DNA of 64,000 nt, taken from contig NZ_JBQKGG010000008.1 of the NCBI RefSeq assembly GCF_052118925.1, positions 1 through 64,000 on the forward strand. Reading direction: 5' to 3'. Origin of the DNA: Lientehia sp934351765 (GTDB lineage: Bacteria > Bacillota > Clostridia > Lachnospirales > Lachnospiraceae). The notes under the pieces were generated by a model. That model worked only from the letters and a program-made list of their open reading frames with translations. It ran no database searches and was not told the origin of the DNA. Made by a program: the position numbers and the translations under genes. How positions within the stretch are numbered: the first letter of the stretch is position 1; each line of letters opens with the position of its first letter. Shown piece after piece: positions 50,948-60,820 of the stretch.

Positions 50948-51017
50948 CAAACTATAACTAATCATATTAGTGGCGGGATCTCTTCAAATCCTGCTGACCG
51001 ATGAAAGGAGTCTCACT

Positions 51018-51980
51018 ATGACAAAGAAAGAACAGGTACTTGCGGTTCTGAACGGCGAGCGCCCCGATGAAATGCCCTGCGGCTTCTGGCTTCACTTTCC
51101 TGCCGGAAATGAATATGGCCAGGCTGCCGTTGATACCCACCTGAAATTTTTCCGGGAAAGCGGAACCTCTCTGTGCAAGATCATGAATGAAAATACGGTT
51201 CCGAGACAGACCGAGATCAACTGTGCCGCTGATCTCAATAAGATGAAGCCCATCTCCCATGATGATCCGATCATCACCCGTGAAGTGGAGCTTGTAAAGA
51301 ACATCTGCAGCAAAATGAACGGAGAAGCTGTTATGCTGATCACCGTTCACGGGATCATCGCTTCCGCATTCCATGCACTGGTAGGTGTGGAAAAGAATTT
51401 TGAAGAAAACCGTGCGATCCTGGTGGAATATCTCCGTGAAAATCCGGAAGGCATGAAGCATGTATTCGGCATTCTGGCTGACTATCTGACAACCCTTTCC
51501 AAGGAATGTCTGGCTGCCGGCTGTGACGGCGTTTACTATGCTGCTCTCGGAGGAGAAGATTTCCTGCTCACCGATGAGGAATTCGAGACCTTTGTAAAGC
51601 CTTACGAGCTTCAGATTCTGGAGGCCGCCAAGGATGCGCCCTGCAACGTGCTCCATATGTGCAAGGATCATCTGAACCTGAACCGCTACAAGGCATACGA
51701 TGTTCCGGTTTACAACTGGGGCGTATTCTCCGACAATCCCAGCCTGATCGAAGGCCGGAAGATCTTTGGTGAAGACAAGGTATACTTAGGCGGTCTCGAT
51801 GACCGTGACGGTGTGCTGGTGGACGGAACCGATGAGGAAATCATCGCCGCCGTTCATGAGATCATGGATACCTTCGGCGATAAACGCTGGATCCTCGGTG
51901 CCGACTGCACTCTGCCCACTGATGTAGACCTTCATCGCCTCCATGTGGCAGAAAAAGCTGCTTCGGAATATCGGAAATAA
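51018..51980 (+). CDS. Uroporphyrinogen decarboxylase family protein (MtaA/MtbA-like)
   Basis: A 320-residue TIM-barrel protein of the UroD superfamily. True UroD acts in haem synthesis, but this group in Clostridia often contains corrinoid-dependent methyltransferases. NVLHMCKDHLN (about residue 212) resembles the zinc-binding HxC of MtaA/MtbA, and LGADCTLP near the C-terminus supplies the second Cys. No corrinoid protein or substrate-specific methyltransferase is next to it, so the methyl donor is unknown. I start at MTKKEQVLAVL (51018), after AAAGGAG. It is divergent from the B12 operon, which fits a corrinoid-related role. Confidence 0.82.
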   Translation: MTKKEQVLAVLNGERPDEMPCGFWLHFPAGNEYGQAAVDTHLKFFRESGTSLCKIMNENTVPRQTEINCAADLNKMKPISHDDPIITREVELVKNICSKMNGEAVMLITVHGIIASAFHALVGVEKNFEENRAILVEYLRENPEGMKHVFGILADYLTTLSKECLAAGCDGVYYAALGGEDFLLTDEEFETFVKPYELQILEAAKDAPCNVLHMCKDHLNLNRYKAYDVPVYNWGVFSDNPSLIEGRKIFGEDKVYLGGLDDRDGVLVDGTDEEIIAAVHEIMDTFGDKRWILGADCTLPTDVDLHRLHVAEKAASEYRK

Positions 51981-52113
51981 AATCCTGTCACAGCACCTCA
52001 TGGAAATTGTGTGTGTGGTGTAAGCCTTCGCCTGCACGGCTCTGCTTTCTTCGCCGTTGCTTCCGGCGTTCGCCCTCCACGGCTCTGCTCGACGGTACAT
52101 CCTTCGCCGTTCC

Positions 52114-52144
52114 CATCCAGAAAAAACTTTGTTTTTTCTGGATG
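52114..52144. repeat. Perfect 14-bp hairpin downstream of the UroD/MtaA-like gene
   Basis: CATCCAGAAAAAAC and GTTTTTTCTGGATG flank a three-base loop. It lies in a 250-bp hairpin-rich gap (51981-52234) that also repeats CACGGCTCTGCT (52034 and 52079 areas) and GCGTTCGCCCT (three related copies). No gene is visible there. Confidence 0.6.
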
Positions 52145-52160
52145 CGGGCGTTCGCCCTAT

Positions 52161-52220
52161 AAAAAGATCGGTCATCTGCCTTTCGAAAGCAAGCTTTCTT
52201 CGGCATTGACCGATCTTTTT
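52161..52220. terminator. Bidirectional terminator between the UroD-like gene and smpB
   Basis: AAAAAGATCGGTCA and TGACCGATCTTTTT form a perfect 14-bp outer stem around a second hairpin (CGAAAGC/GCTTTC). T-runs exist on both strands. Confidence 0.75.
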
Positions 52221-52234
52221 GCACGGCTCAGTGC

Positions 52235-52702
52235 TTATCCCAAGTTTCTGATTTTAAATTCTTTTTCGGCTTCGCGTTTCTGATCTTTTTTGGCGATGTC
52301 GGCGCGTTTGTCATAAAGTTTTTTTCCGCGTGCCAGACCGATTTCGACTTTTACAAGGCTTCCTTTAAAATAGACCTTTAACGGTACAAGTGTGCAGCCC
52401 TTTTGCTGGATCTTTCCGATGAGCTTATTGATCTCATATCCATGGAGCAGAAGCTTCCGAACCCGGAGGGGATCCTTGTTGAAGATGTTTCCTTTTTCAT
52501 AAGGACTGATGTGCATACCGTAGATGTAAACCTCTCCCTTTTCGATCTTCACAAAGGACTCTTTGATACTGCATTTCCCCATGCGGATTGATTTCACCTC
52601 TGTTCCTGCCAGGGCGATCCCGGTCTCATAGGTGTCGTCAATGAAGTAATCATGGTATGCCTTCTTATTATTAGCCACCAGCTTATAACTTTCTTTTGCC
52701 AT
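52235..52702 (-). CDS. smpB: SsrA-binding protein SmpB
   Basis: A 155-residue beta-barrel protein that carries tmRNA into stalled ribosomes. It begins with SYKLVANNKKAYHDYFIDDTYETG (family start, shown here in part) and has GTEVKSIRMGKCSIKES, and its basic C-terminal tail (KKDQKREAEKEFKIR) enters the mRNA channel. Its ATG overlaps the rnr stop by one base. This rnr-smpB pair is common in Firmicutes. Confidence 0.97.
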   Translation of the reverse strand: MAKESYKLVANNKKAYHDYFIDDTYETGIALAGTEVKSIRMGKCSIKESFVKIEKGEVYIYGMHISPYEKGNIFNKDPLRVRKLLLHGYEINKLIGKIQQKGCTLVPLKVYFKGSLVKVEIGLARGKKLYDKRADIAKKDQKREAEKEFKIRNLG

Positions 52703-54855
52703 TACGAATCCTCCTCCGGCATAAAATCAATGGTACTGCCCACCCGGTCAACTGCCATGACGCGGACACGGATCTTCTGGCCCAGCTTATAAATCTTTCC
52801 CGTTCCGACGCCCACAAGGCGGTACTGTTTTTCATCAAACTCATAGTAATCGCTGTCCATGGCTGCCAGAGCGATCATTCCCTCCACTGTATTTGGAAGC
52901 TCTACATACATTCCCCAGCCGGTCACGCCGGAGATCACGCCGTCATAAACCTCACCGATCCGATGAGCCATGTACTGGCATTTTTTCATCTTCTCCACTT
53001 CCCGCTCGGCATCGTCTGCCTGCCGTTCCTTGTTGGAGCACTGGACACAGACAGCCGGAAGGCAGTCTTCATAATGCTCCTGCCGCCTCTGATCCATATG
53101 GCCGCTCAGGGCATCGCTCATGATCCGGTGGATCTGCAGATCCGGATAACGGCGGATGGGCGAGGTGAAATGGCAGTAATACTTGGCTGCCAGCCCGAAA
53201 TGTCCGATACAGTCTGTCTGATATCGGGCACGTTTCATGGAGCGCAGCGTCAAACGGCTGATGAGATCCTCCTCCGGTGCATCCTGGATCTTTGCCAGCA
53301 GCTTCTGAAGCTCTCCCGGATGGATTTCTTCCTGATTTGTCCGGAGATGATACCCGAAATTGCTGATCAAAAGCCCCAGCTCCCGAATCTTATCGGGATC
53401 GGGATTTTCATGGGTCCGATAGACAAAGGGCTGTCCCTGCCAGTAATAATCCTCCGCCACCGTTTCATTGGCCAGCAGCATGAAATCCTCGATAAGCATG
53501 GTTGCCGCATTGCGCTCATAAGCCTTGATCTCCACCGGCCGTCCTTTCTCATCCAGAAGGATCCTGCTCTCCGGAAAATCAAAATCGATGGAGCCGCGCT
53601 TCCGGCGCTTTTCCCGCAGAATATCCGACAATTTCTTCATCCGAAGAAACAGCGGCACAAACTCCTCATGCTCTTTCTCTGCCGTTTCATCACCGGAAAT
53701 CACCGCATTAACTGCCGTATAGGTCATGCGCCGATCCACCCGGATCACAGACTTTCCGATTTCATGGCCCAGAACACGCCCCTTCTGATCAATTTCCATG
53801 ATACAGCTGAAGGCCAGCCTGTCTGCACCGGCATTCAACGAACAGATCCCGTTGGACAGCTCCTTCGGCAGCATGGGGATCACCCGATCCACCAGATACA
53901 CGCTGGTTCCGCGGCTCAATGCCTCCTTATCCAGCGCCGTTCCCTCCTTCACATAATGGGACACATCCGCGATATGTACGCCGAGGCGGTACACACCGTT
54001 CTTTTCCGAAAGGGTAATGGCATCATCCAGATCCTTCGCATCCTCTCCGTCTATGGTTACCGTCTGGAGATCCCGAAAATCCATGCGGCCCTCCCGCTCC
54101 TCCGGAAGCACCTCCGTGGGGATTTTTCTTACCTCCTCCATGACCTGCGCCGGAAACTCACTTTCAAAGCCGTAAGCCTTTGCCACTGATAAAATATCCA
54201 CGCCCGGGGCATTCGCCGGTCCCAGGATCTCCACCACGCGGCCCTCGGGATTCTTTCTGGCATTTCCATAATCCAGGATTTCTACCAGAACCCGTTCCCC
54301 GTTGTCCGCTTCCATGGAAGCCTCCTCCGGGATAAACACATCGTTCCCCAGCTTCAGATTTACCGGCACAGCAAAGCCGAAATTCTTACATTTTTCATAG
54401 GTAGCAACGATCTGTTTATGGGCACGTTCCAGTACCCGAACCACACGGCCCTCGGGATTTTTCCGGCGCCCATAGGAATGTCCGTAAAGCAGCGCTGCCT
54501 GGACGGTATCGCCGTCCATGGCGGTTCCCGTTTCGGTCTCCGGAATAAATAAATCCTGCTGCTTTTCTTTTCCCGGCTCCGTTTCTCTTGTCACAAATCC
54601 AAAGCCCTTTTTATTTCCAAGAAAGGTTCCCGTGATCAGAAAGTTTTCCGCCAGTGCATACTTTCCCCTCTTGGATATTCCGATCTTTCCCTCGGACAGC
54701 AGTGCATCCAGCACTGCCTGGAGCGCCGGGCGCTCCTCTCTCGGCACCCCCAGAAGGATCGCCAGTTCCTTCACCTTCATGGGCACATAATCTTTATGAT
54801 GAAACAGCTCCAGAAGCCGTTTCTTCTGTTCTTCCAAAACTTTTTTTTCTTCCAT
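52702..54855 (-). CDS. rnr: Ribonuclease R
   Basis: A 717-residue 3'-5' exoribonuclease that degrades structured RNA, including tagged non-stop mRNA with tmRNA/SmpB. Order: N-terminal winged helix (about 10-70), two cold-shock domains (about 70-220), the RNB catalytic domain with the aspartate-rich DGEDAKDLDDAITLSE (about 270) and a C-terminal S1 domain (about 630-710). The length is usual for Firmicutes. It lies about 100 bases after secG, with a strong hairpin between. Confidence 0.97.
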   Translation of the reverse strand: MEEKKVLEEQKKRLLELFHHKDYVPMKVKELAILLGVPREERPALQAVLDALLSEGKIGISKRGKYALAENFLITGTFLGNKKGFGFVTRETEPGKEKQQDLFIPETETGTAMDGDTVQAALLYGHSYGRRKNPEGRVVRVLERAHKQIVATYEKCKNFGFAVPVNLKLGNDVFIPEEASMEADNGERVLVEILDYGNARKNPEGRVVEILGPANAPGVDILSVAKAYGFESEFPAQVMEEVRKIPTEVLPEEREGRMDFRDLQTVTIDGEDAKDLDDAITLSEKNGVYRLGVHIADVSHYVKEGTALDKEALSRGTSVYLVDRVIPMLPKELSNGICSLNAGADRLAFSCIMEIDQKGRVLGHEIGKSVIRVDRRMTYTAVNAVISGDETAEKEHEEFVPLFLRMKKLSDILREKRRKRGSIDFDFPESRILLDEKGRPVEIKAYERNAATMLIEDFMLLANETVAEDYYWQGQPFVYRTHENPDPDKIRELGLLISNFGYHLRTNQEEIHPGELQKLLAKIQDAPEEDLISRLTLRSMKRARYQTDCIGHFGLAAKYYCHFTSPIRRYPDLQIHRIMSDALSGHMDQRRQEHYEDCLPAVCVQCSNKERQADDAEREVEKMKKCQYMAHRIGEVYDGVISGVTGWGMYVELPNTVEGMIALAAMDSDYYEFDEKQYRLVGVGTGKIYKLGQKIRVRVMAVDRVGSTIDFMPEEDS

Positions 54856-54865
54856 ATTTCTCCAT

Positions 54866-54930
54866 AAAATAGGACCCGTTCACCGCCAGGTTATCATCTG
54901 TGCCTTGGCCGGTAATCGGGTCCTGTTTTT
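54866..54930. terminator. Hairpin between secG and rnr
   Basis: AGGACCCG and CGGGTCCT pair over eight bases, extended by GGT/ACC pairings. TTTTTT follows on the plus strand and ATTTTAT on the minus strand. It lies right before the rnr ribosome binding site, so it can terminate secG transcripts or attenuate rnr. Confidence 0.55.
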
Positions 54931-54948
54931 TCTGTTCACAATTTCTGA

Positions 54949-55185
54949 TTAGAGAATATTCAGAACAAGGGCAAGTACAAAGAAAAGAACCGCCGCATAC
55001 TTGGTGAGCTTTTCCAGCTTTCCCTCTGCCGAACGTCCCTTGTTTTTCTCCCAGAATGTTCCGGAACCACCGCTGATGGAACCGGTAAGGCCAGACTGAT
55101 CGCCCTCCTGCATCAGCACGATCACAACCATAGCCACACATATAATCAGGAAGATTACCGTTAAAATCACTTTAAGAACTGTCAT
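54949..55185 (-). CDS. secG: Preprotein translocase subunit SecG
   Basis: A 78-residue membrane protein with two helices (about 4-24 and 57-75) and the conserved glycine/serine loop LMQEGDQSGLTGSISGGSGT between them. It assists SecYE in protein export. The ATG at 55185 is seven bases after GGAGG; a GTG two codons earlier is possible. secG-rnr-smpB is a frequent Firmicute gene order. Confidence 0.95.
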   Translation of the reverse strand: MTVLKVILTVIFLIICVAMVVIVLMQEGDQSGLTGSISGGSGTFWEKNKGRSAEGKLEKLTKYAAVLFFVLALVLNIL

Positions 55186-55244
55186 TTCCACACCTCCTAC
55201 AGTACAAACACAATTATCTTACCATAAAAGACTTTTCTTGGCAA

Positions 55245-55340
55245 GCAGTTCGCACGGATTTCGGTGCTTTTTATCGCAGTTCAACACTAATTTCGGTGCT
55301 TTTTATCGCAGTTCGCACTGATTTTAGTGCTTTTTTCTTT
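55245..55340 (+). repeat. Three tandem units, each with a small hairpin and T-run
   Basis: Units at 55245-55275, 55276-55307 and 55308-55340 share GCAGTTC, then a GCAC...GTGC type hairpin, then CTTTTT. The T-runs are on the plus strand, although the genes on both sides (eno and secG) are on the minus strand. Confidence 0.7.
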
Positions 55341-55349
55341 GCCAGCAGC

Positions 55350-56654
<1,305 letters not shown>

Positions 56655-56731
56655 GATCCGATCCTCCTTTTTGATTAGTGTGAAAAAAAGGAGTCCAGAA
56701 TATGCAGACAAAAATTTCCCATAAAAAATTT

Positions 56732-56758
56732 TTTCATGGGACATACTTTCCTATGAAA
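56732..56758. repeat. Dispersed palindromic repeat, copy C
   Basis: TTTCATGGGA and TTCCTATGAAA surround a CATACT centre. It differs from copies B and D at a few positions and lies between pheT and eno. Confidence 0.65.
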
Positions 56759-56783
56759 CGAAAACAGGGCCTTGCCCCATAAG

Positions 56784-56812
56784 AAAAACGTCCGCAGATT
56801 ACTCTGCGGACG
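56784..56812 (-). terminator. Terminator of pheST
   Basis: CGTCCGCAG and CTGCGGACG form a perfect 9-bp stem with a six-base loop; TTTTTC follows on the minus strand, about 20 bases past the pheT stop. Confidence 0.8.
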
Positions 56813-56829
56813 CCTCATATATTCTGATT

Positions 56830-59244
56830 TTACGCACGAAGCTCGATTCCCATTTCCTTCAGATCCTTTAAGATCTTCTCCATGATGGCGCTTACATCCT
56901 TGTCTTCCAGGGTACGGTCAGCCGCACGGAATGTGATGGAATAGGCTACAGACTTGCAGCCCTCCGCGATCTGGGAGCCTTCGTAAAGGTCAAACAAATG
57001 ATAGGACTCCAAAAGCTTTCCGCCACGCTTCTCGATGATCTCTTCGACCTGGCCCACCAGGATGCTCTTGTCCATAACCATACTGATGTCACGGGTTACA
57101 GCCGGGAACTTGGCGATTCCGGTGTACTTGCGTTCGAAGCTTGCGCATGCCGTCACCTCCGGCATATCAAGAACGGCCACATAGGCCCGATCACCGATAT
57201 TGTAGTTATCCAGCACATCGGGATGAACCTCGCCCAGATACCCCATGCACCGTCCGGCGTAATGGATCGCTGCCTGGCGGCCCGGATGCAGGAAGGGCTT
57301 TCCTGCCTTGGGATCATAGGTGATCTTCTCCGTCATGCCAAGGCGGTCGAAGATTTCCTCGATAACCCCCTTTAAGGTGAAGAAATCACCGTCTCCGTAG
57401 AAGCCAAGCGTCATCTGCATGCGCTCGTCGGGAAGCTCGGTTAAAGGCAGAGCCTTGGGCAGATAGATGTTGCCCAGCTCATAAAGCTTCACATTCTTGT
57501 TTCTTCGGTTATAGTTCGTTGCCAGAGACGTCAGCATACCATTAAGAGAAATCGTTCTCATGATGCTGAAGTCCTCGCCCAGCGGATTCATGATGGTAAC
57601 GGTCCGGCGCAGCGGAGAATCTGCCGGCAGACAGAGCTTGTCAAACACCTTGGGGCTTTCGAAGGAATAGGTCATGCCCTGGGAATAACCGCAAAACTCT
57701 GCTACCTCGCGGACGGCCTGCTCCACACGAAGCTTAAAGGAAAGCTTTCCGGTGGTCGCCTCACCAGAGGGCAGGGTTGTCGGAATGTTCGCATAGCCAA
57801 AGAACCTTGCTACCTCTTCGGCAATATCAGCTTCACATACAAGATCCTGTCGGAAGGTCGGTGCGATTACCGTATCACCGTCCACCTCTACTTCCAGCGG
57901 TTTAAAATAAGAAACCATATCTTCTCTGGACACACTGGTTCCAAGAAGCCTGTTGATCTTATCCGGATTAAACGGAATCCTCCTCGGCTCCGACTTCTTT
58001 GTGCATACGTCGATCATACCGCCGACTACCTCGCCGCAGCCAAGCTCCTCGATGAGCTGGCAGGCACGGTTGATGGCAGCTTCTGCGTTGTTGGGATCCA
58101 GTCCTTTTTCATACTTTCCGGATGCATCGGTACGAAGGCCGAGACGCTTGGCAGAAAGGCGGATATTCGTTCCATCGAAGCAGGCGCTCTCAAACAGGAC
58201 CGTCTTGACATTCTCGGTGATCTTGGAATTTTCACCGCCCATGATACCGGCAATGCCGACTTCCTTCTCGGCATCGTTGATCATGAGAATGTCCTTGTCC
58301 AGGGTTCTCATCTGGCCGTCCAGAGTCTGGAACTGGTCGCCGTCCTTGGCACGCTTCACAATGATCTTATGACCGGCAATGGTGTCCAGGTCAAAGGCAT
58401 GCATGGGCTGGCCGTACTCTTCCATAACGTAGTTGGTAATATCCACAAGGTTGTTGATGGGACGGATTCCGCTGGCTGCCAGACGGCGCTGCATCCACTC
58501 CGGAGACGGTCCGATCTTGATATTCTTTACCACACGACCGCAGTAACGGGGGCAGAGATCGGTGTCAGCTACCTCCACGGAAGCATAATCATGAACATCT
58601 TCCTCATTGCCCTTTACTTCGGGAACCGGCGGAACAAACTTCTTTCCGAAGGTTGCTGCTGCCTCTCTGGCGATTCCGAGGATGCTGTAGCAGTCTACCC
58701 GGTTGGAGGTAATTTCATATTCAAATACCACATCATGAAGACCGAGGATCTCAACGGCATCTGCTCCCACGGGAGTATCTTCCTTCATAATATAAATACC
58801 GTACTCCGGTGCATCGGGATACATATCCTTAGAGGAACCAAGCTCCTCGATGGAGCACATCATACCGTCAGATTCCACGCCTCTTAATTTTCCCTTTTTG
58901 ATCTTGATCCCGTCCTCAGGGAGCGCACCGCCGTCATGGCCGCCTGCTACCTTTCCGCCGTCCAGAACCACGGGAACCTTGTCCCCTTCCTTCACATTGG
59001 GAGCACCGGTAACGATCTGGATCATCCTTTCACCGATATTCACCTGGCAGATGATCAGTTTGTCGGCATCGGGATGCTTTTCAATGGAAACGATCTGGCC
59101 GACCACGATCTTCTCCAGATTTTTATCAAGACGCTCAAAGCCCTCGACCTTTGTTCCGGTCAGAGTCATGGCATCGGTATATTCCTGAGCCGTTACTTCA
59201 AGGTCAGGAACGTATGCTTTGATCCAGGATAACGCTGTATTCAT
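56830..59244 (-). CDS. pheT: Phenylalanine-tRNA ligase, beta subunit
   Basis: An 804-residue PheT. Order: an N-terminal tRNA-binding (OB) domain (about 40-150), B3/B4 editing domain (about 210-375), B5 domain (about 405-470), a catalytic-like core, and the C-terminal anticodon-binding FDX-ACB domain ending in IMEKILKDLKEMGIELRA. With PheS it forms the alpha2-beta2 enzyme, binds tRNA-Phe and removes mischarged tyrosine. It starts 17 bases after pheS. The length is standard for Firmicutes. Confidence 0.98.
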   Translation of the reverse strand: MNTALSWIKAYVPDLEVTAQEYTDAMTLTGTKVEGFERLDKNLEKIVVGQIVSIEKHPDADKLIICQVNIGERMIQIVTGAPNVKEGDKVPVVLDGGKVAGGHDGGALPEDGIKIKKGKLRGVESDGMMCSIEELGSSKDMYPDAPEYGIYIMKEDTPVGADAVEILGLHDVVFEYEITSNRVDCYSILGIAREAAATFGKKFVPPVPEVKGNEEDVHDYASVEVADTDLCPRYCGRVVKNIKIGPSPEWMQRRLAASGIRPINNLVDITNYVMEEYGQPMHAFDLDTIAGHKIIVKRAKDGDQFQTLDGQMRTLDKDILMINDAEKEVGIAGIMGGENSKITENVKTVLFESACFDGTNIRLSAKRLGLRTDASGKYEKGLDPNNAEAAINRACQLIEELGCGEVVGGMIDVCTKKSEPRRIPFNPDKINRLLGTSVSREDMVSYFKPLEVEVDGDTVIAPTFRQDLVCEADIAEEVARFFGYANIPTTLPSGEATTGKLSFKLRVEQAVREVAEFCGYSQGMTYSFESPKVFDKLCLPADSPLRRTVTIMNPLGEDFSIMRTISLNGMLTSLATNYNRRNKNVKLYELGNIYLPKALPLTELPDERMQMTLGFYGDGDFFTLKGVIEEIFDRLGMTEKITYDPKAGKPFLHPGRQAAIHYAGRCMGYLGEVHPDVLDNYNIGDRAYVAVLDMPEVTACASFERKYTGIAKFPAVTRDISMVMDKSILVGQVEEIIEKRGGKLLESYHLFDLYEGSQIAEGCKSVAYSITFRAADRTLEDKDVSAIMEKILKDLKEMGIELRA

Positions 59245-59261
59245 AACTTCCTCTCTTTCTC

Positions 59262-60281
59262 TTAGAACTGCTTCAGGAAACGGATATCGTTTTCATATAA
59301 CAGACGCATGTCATCGATTTCATATTTCAGCAGGGCAATACGCTCCAGTCCGACGCCGAACGCAAAGCCGGAATACTCTTCAGGATCGATGTTGCACATC
59401 CGAAGCACATTGGGATGTACCATACCACAGCCGAGGATCTCGATCCAGCCGCTGCCCTTGCAGAACCGGCAGCCCTTTCCATGACACTTAAAGCAGGTCA
59501 CATCCACCTCGGCACTGGGCTCTGTGAACGGGAAATGATGAGGACGGAATTTTACCTTTGTATCCTCGCCGAACAGCTCCCTGGCAAACTCCGCCAGTGT
59601 TCCCTTCAGGTCTGCAAAGGTGATGTTCTTATCGACAACCAGGCCCTCGATCTGATGGAAGGAAGGCGAATGGGTCGCATCCACCTCATCGGAACGGAAC
59701 ACACGGCCGGGAGCAATGATCCGAATAGGAAGCTCTCTGGTCTCCATGGTACGGACCTGTACCGGAGAGGTCTGACTGCGGAGCAGGATCCTGTCATTAA
59801 TATAGAACGTATCCTGCTCATCTCTTGCCGGATGCCCCTTCGGTATATTCAGTGCTTCAAAATTGTAATAATCGTATTCCACTTCAGGACCTTCCACTAC
59901 CTCATAGCCCATGCCGACGAAGATCCGCTCTACCTCATCCAAAGCAACCGTGTTGGGATGCTTATGTCCCACATGATTCTTCTTTGCGGGAAGAGTCACA
60001 TCAATGACCTCTCTCTTTAACTTTTCTTCTCTTGCATGCTTGGCAAGCTTGGCTCTTGCCTCCTCCATCTTTTCCTCGATGGCGGCACGGGTCTCATTGA
60101 CCATCTGACCGACCTTAGGACGATCCTCCGGTGCAACATCCTTCATGCTCTTTAATACACTGGTCAATTCTCCCTTTTTGCCGAGATAAGCAACCTTGAT
60201 CTCATTTAAGGTCTCCAGCGCATCGGAATCAGCGATCCGCTCCAGCGCGGCCTGTCTGATCTTCTCCAGCTTTTCTTTCAT
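59262..60281 (-). CDS. pheS: Phenylalanine-tRNA ligase, alpha subunit
   Basis: A 339-residue catalytic subunit. It has an N-terminal coiled coil (to about 90), then class II synthetase motifs: motif 2 around FRSDEVDATHSPSFHQIEG and motif 3 GFAFGVGLERIALLKY near the C-terminus. It activates phenylalanine and charges tRNA-Phe. I use MKEKLEKIRQAAL (60281), which has AAAGGAG upstream. It lies behind a T-box leader (60385-60685) that senses uncharged tRNA-Phe. Confidence 0.98.
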   Translation of the reverse strand: MKEKLEKIRQAALERIADSDALETLNEIKVAYLGKKGELTSVLKSMKDVAPEDRPKVGQMVNETRAAIEEKMEEARAKLAKHAREEKLKREVIDVTLPAKKNHVGHKHPNTVALDEVERIFVGMGYEVVEGPEVEYDYYNFEALNIPKGHPARDEQDTFYINDRILLRSQTSPVQVRTMETRELPIRIIAPGRVFRSDEVDATHSPSFHQIEGLVVDKNITFADLKGTLAEFARELFGEDTKVKFRPHHFPFTEPSAEVDVTCFKCHGKGCRFCKGSGWIEILGCGMVHPNVLRMCNIDPEEYSGFAFGVGLERIALLKYEIDDMRLLYENDIRFLKQF

Positions 60282-60357
60282 AACGCTCTCCTTTTCTTCA
60301 TAAAGTCCTATGAAACCATTGTATTTCACCGGACGCAAATTCCCGTGGAATTTTTTT

Positions 60358-60386
60358 ATTTCATAGAAAGAACTTTCCTATGAAAT
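60358..60386. repeat. Dispersed palindromic repeat, copy D
   Basis: ATTTCATAGAA and TTCCTATGAAAT surround GAAC; flanking T- and A-runs extend the palindrome. It lies between the T-box terminator and pheS, and its A/T run is shared with the terminator. Confidence 0.75.
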
Positions 60387-60685
60387 AAAAAATCCCTCTG
60401 CCTTTCGGCAAAGGGACGATGTTCTCGCGGTACCACCCTGATTCCTGTTTTCACAGGCTCTCATACTCCGTCTAACGCGCGGCTTACGTTATCTCTTACT
60501 GATCACTCCGTTTCGCCGGCCGGTTTTACCGGTCTTCACCTGCGGGTTCTGTTGGGAGATACGGCTCCCGTGGGAATTTCAATGCACGCCTGAACTCAAG
60601 GGGGCTTTCAGCCGGTGGCCTCCTCTCTCTGACAGAAAGCGCTGCATCTAATAACACGTTCATCGCCTTTTTTGTATAAACCTAT
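60385..60685 (-). promoter_or_regulatory. T-box leader of pheST
   Basis: The minus-strand leader has the T-box sequence AGGGTGGTACCGCG (60439-60426), which pairs with the tRNA end in the antiterminator, followed by a terminator (TCCCTTTGCC-GAAA-GGCAGAGGGA and TTTTTT, 60416-60387). A likely specifier codon TTC (Phe, 60576-60574) follows GAAA in the stem I loop. Uncharged tRNA-Phe is expected to allow read-through into pheST. Confidence 0.92.
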
Positions 60686-60690
60686 GACAT

Positions 60691-60718
60691 ATTTTAACAT
60701 AATCTTTCTTCTTGTCAA
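60691..60718 (-). promoter_or_regulatory. Promoter of the pheST T-box transcript
   Basis: On the minus strand TTGACA (60718-60713) and TAAAAT (60696-60691) are 16 bases apart. Confidence 0.7.
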
Positions 60719-60820
60719 GGGATTCTTTGCTCCGTGCCCGGCTTTCCGCTTGAAATTTCATCTGCTTCATGCTATGATTTCATGGATGAAACCGCCGGAC
60801 AGCGGCAGACGAGGTGTCAA

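Noticed and set aside
52696..54189. Long plus-strand open frame (497 codons) opposite rnr
   Set aside because: It is antisense to a complete RNase R gene; the His/Ile-rich composition is typical of a shadow frame.
55245..55340. CRISPR array
   Set aside because: Only three units without spacers, each a hairpin plus T-run, and no cas genes in the window.
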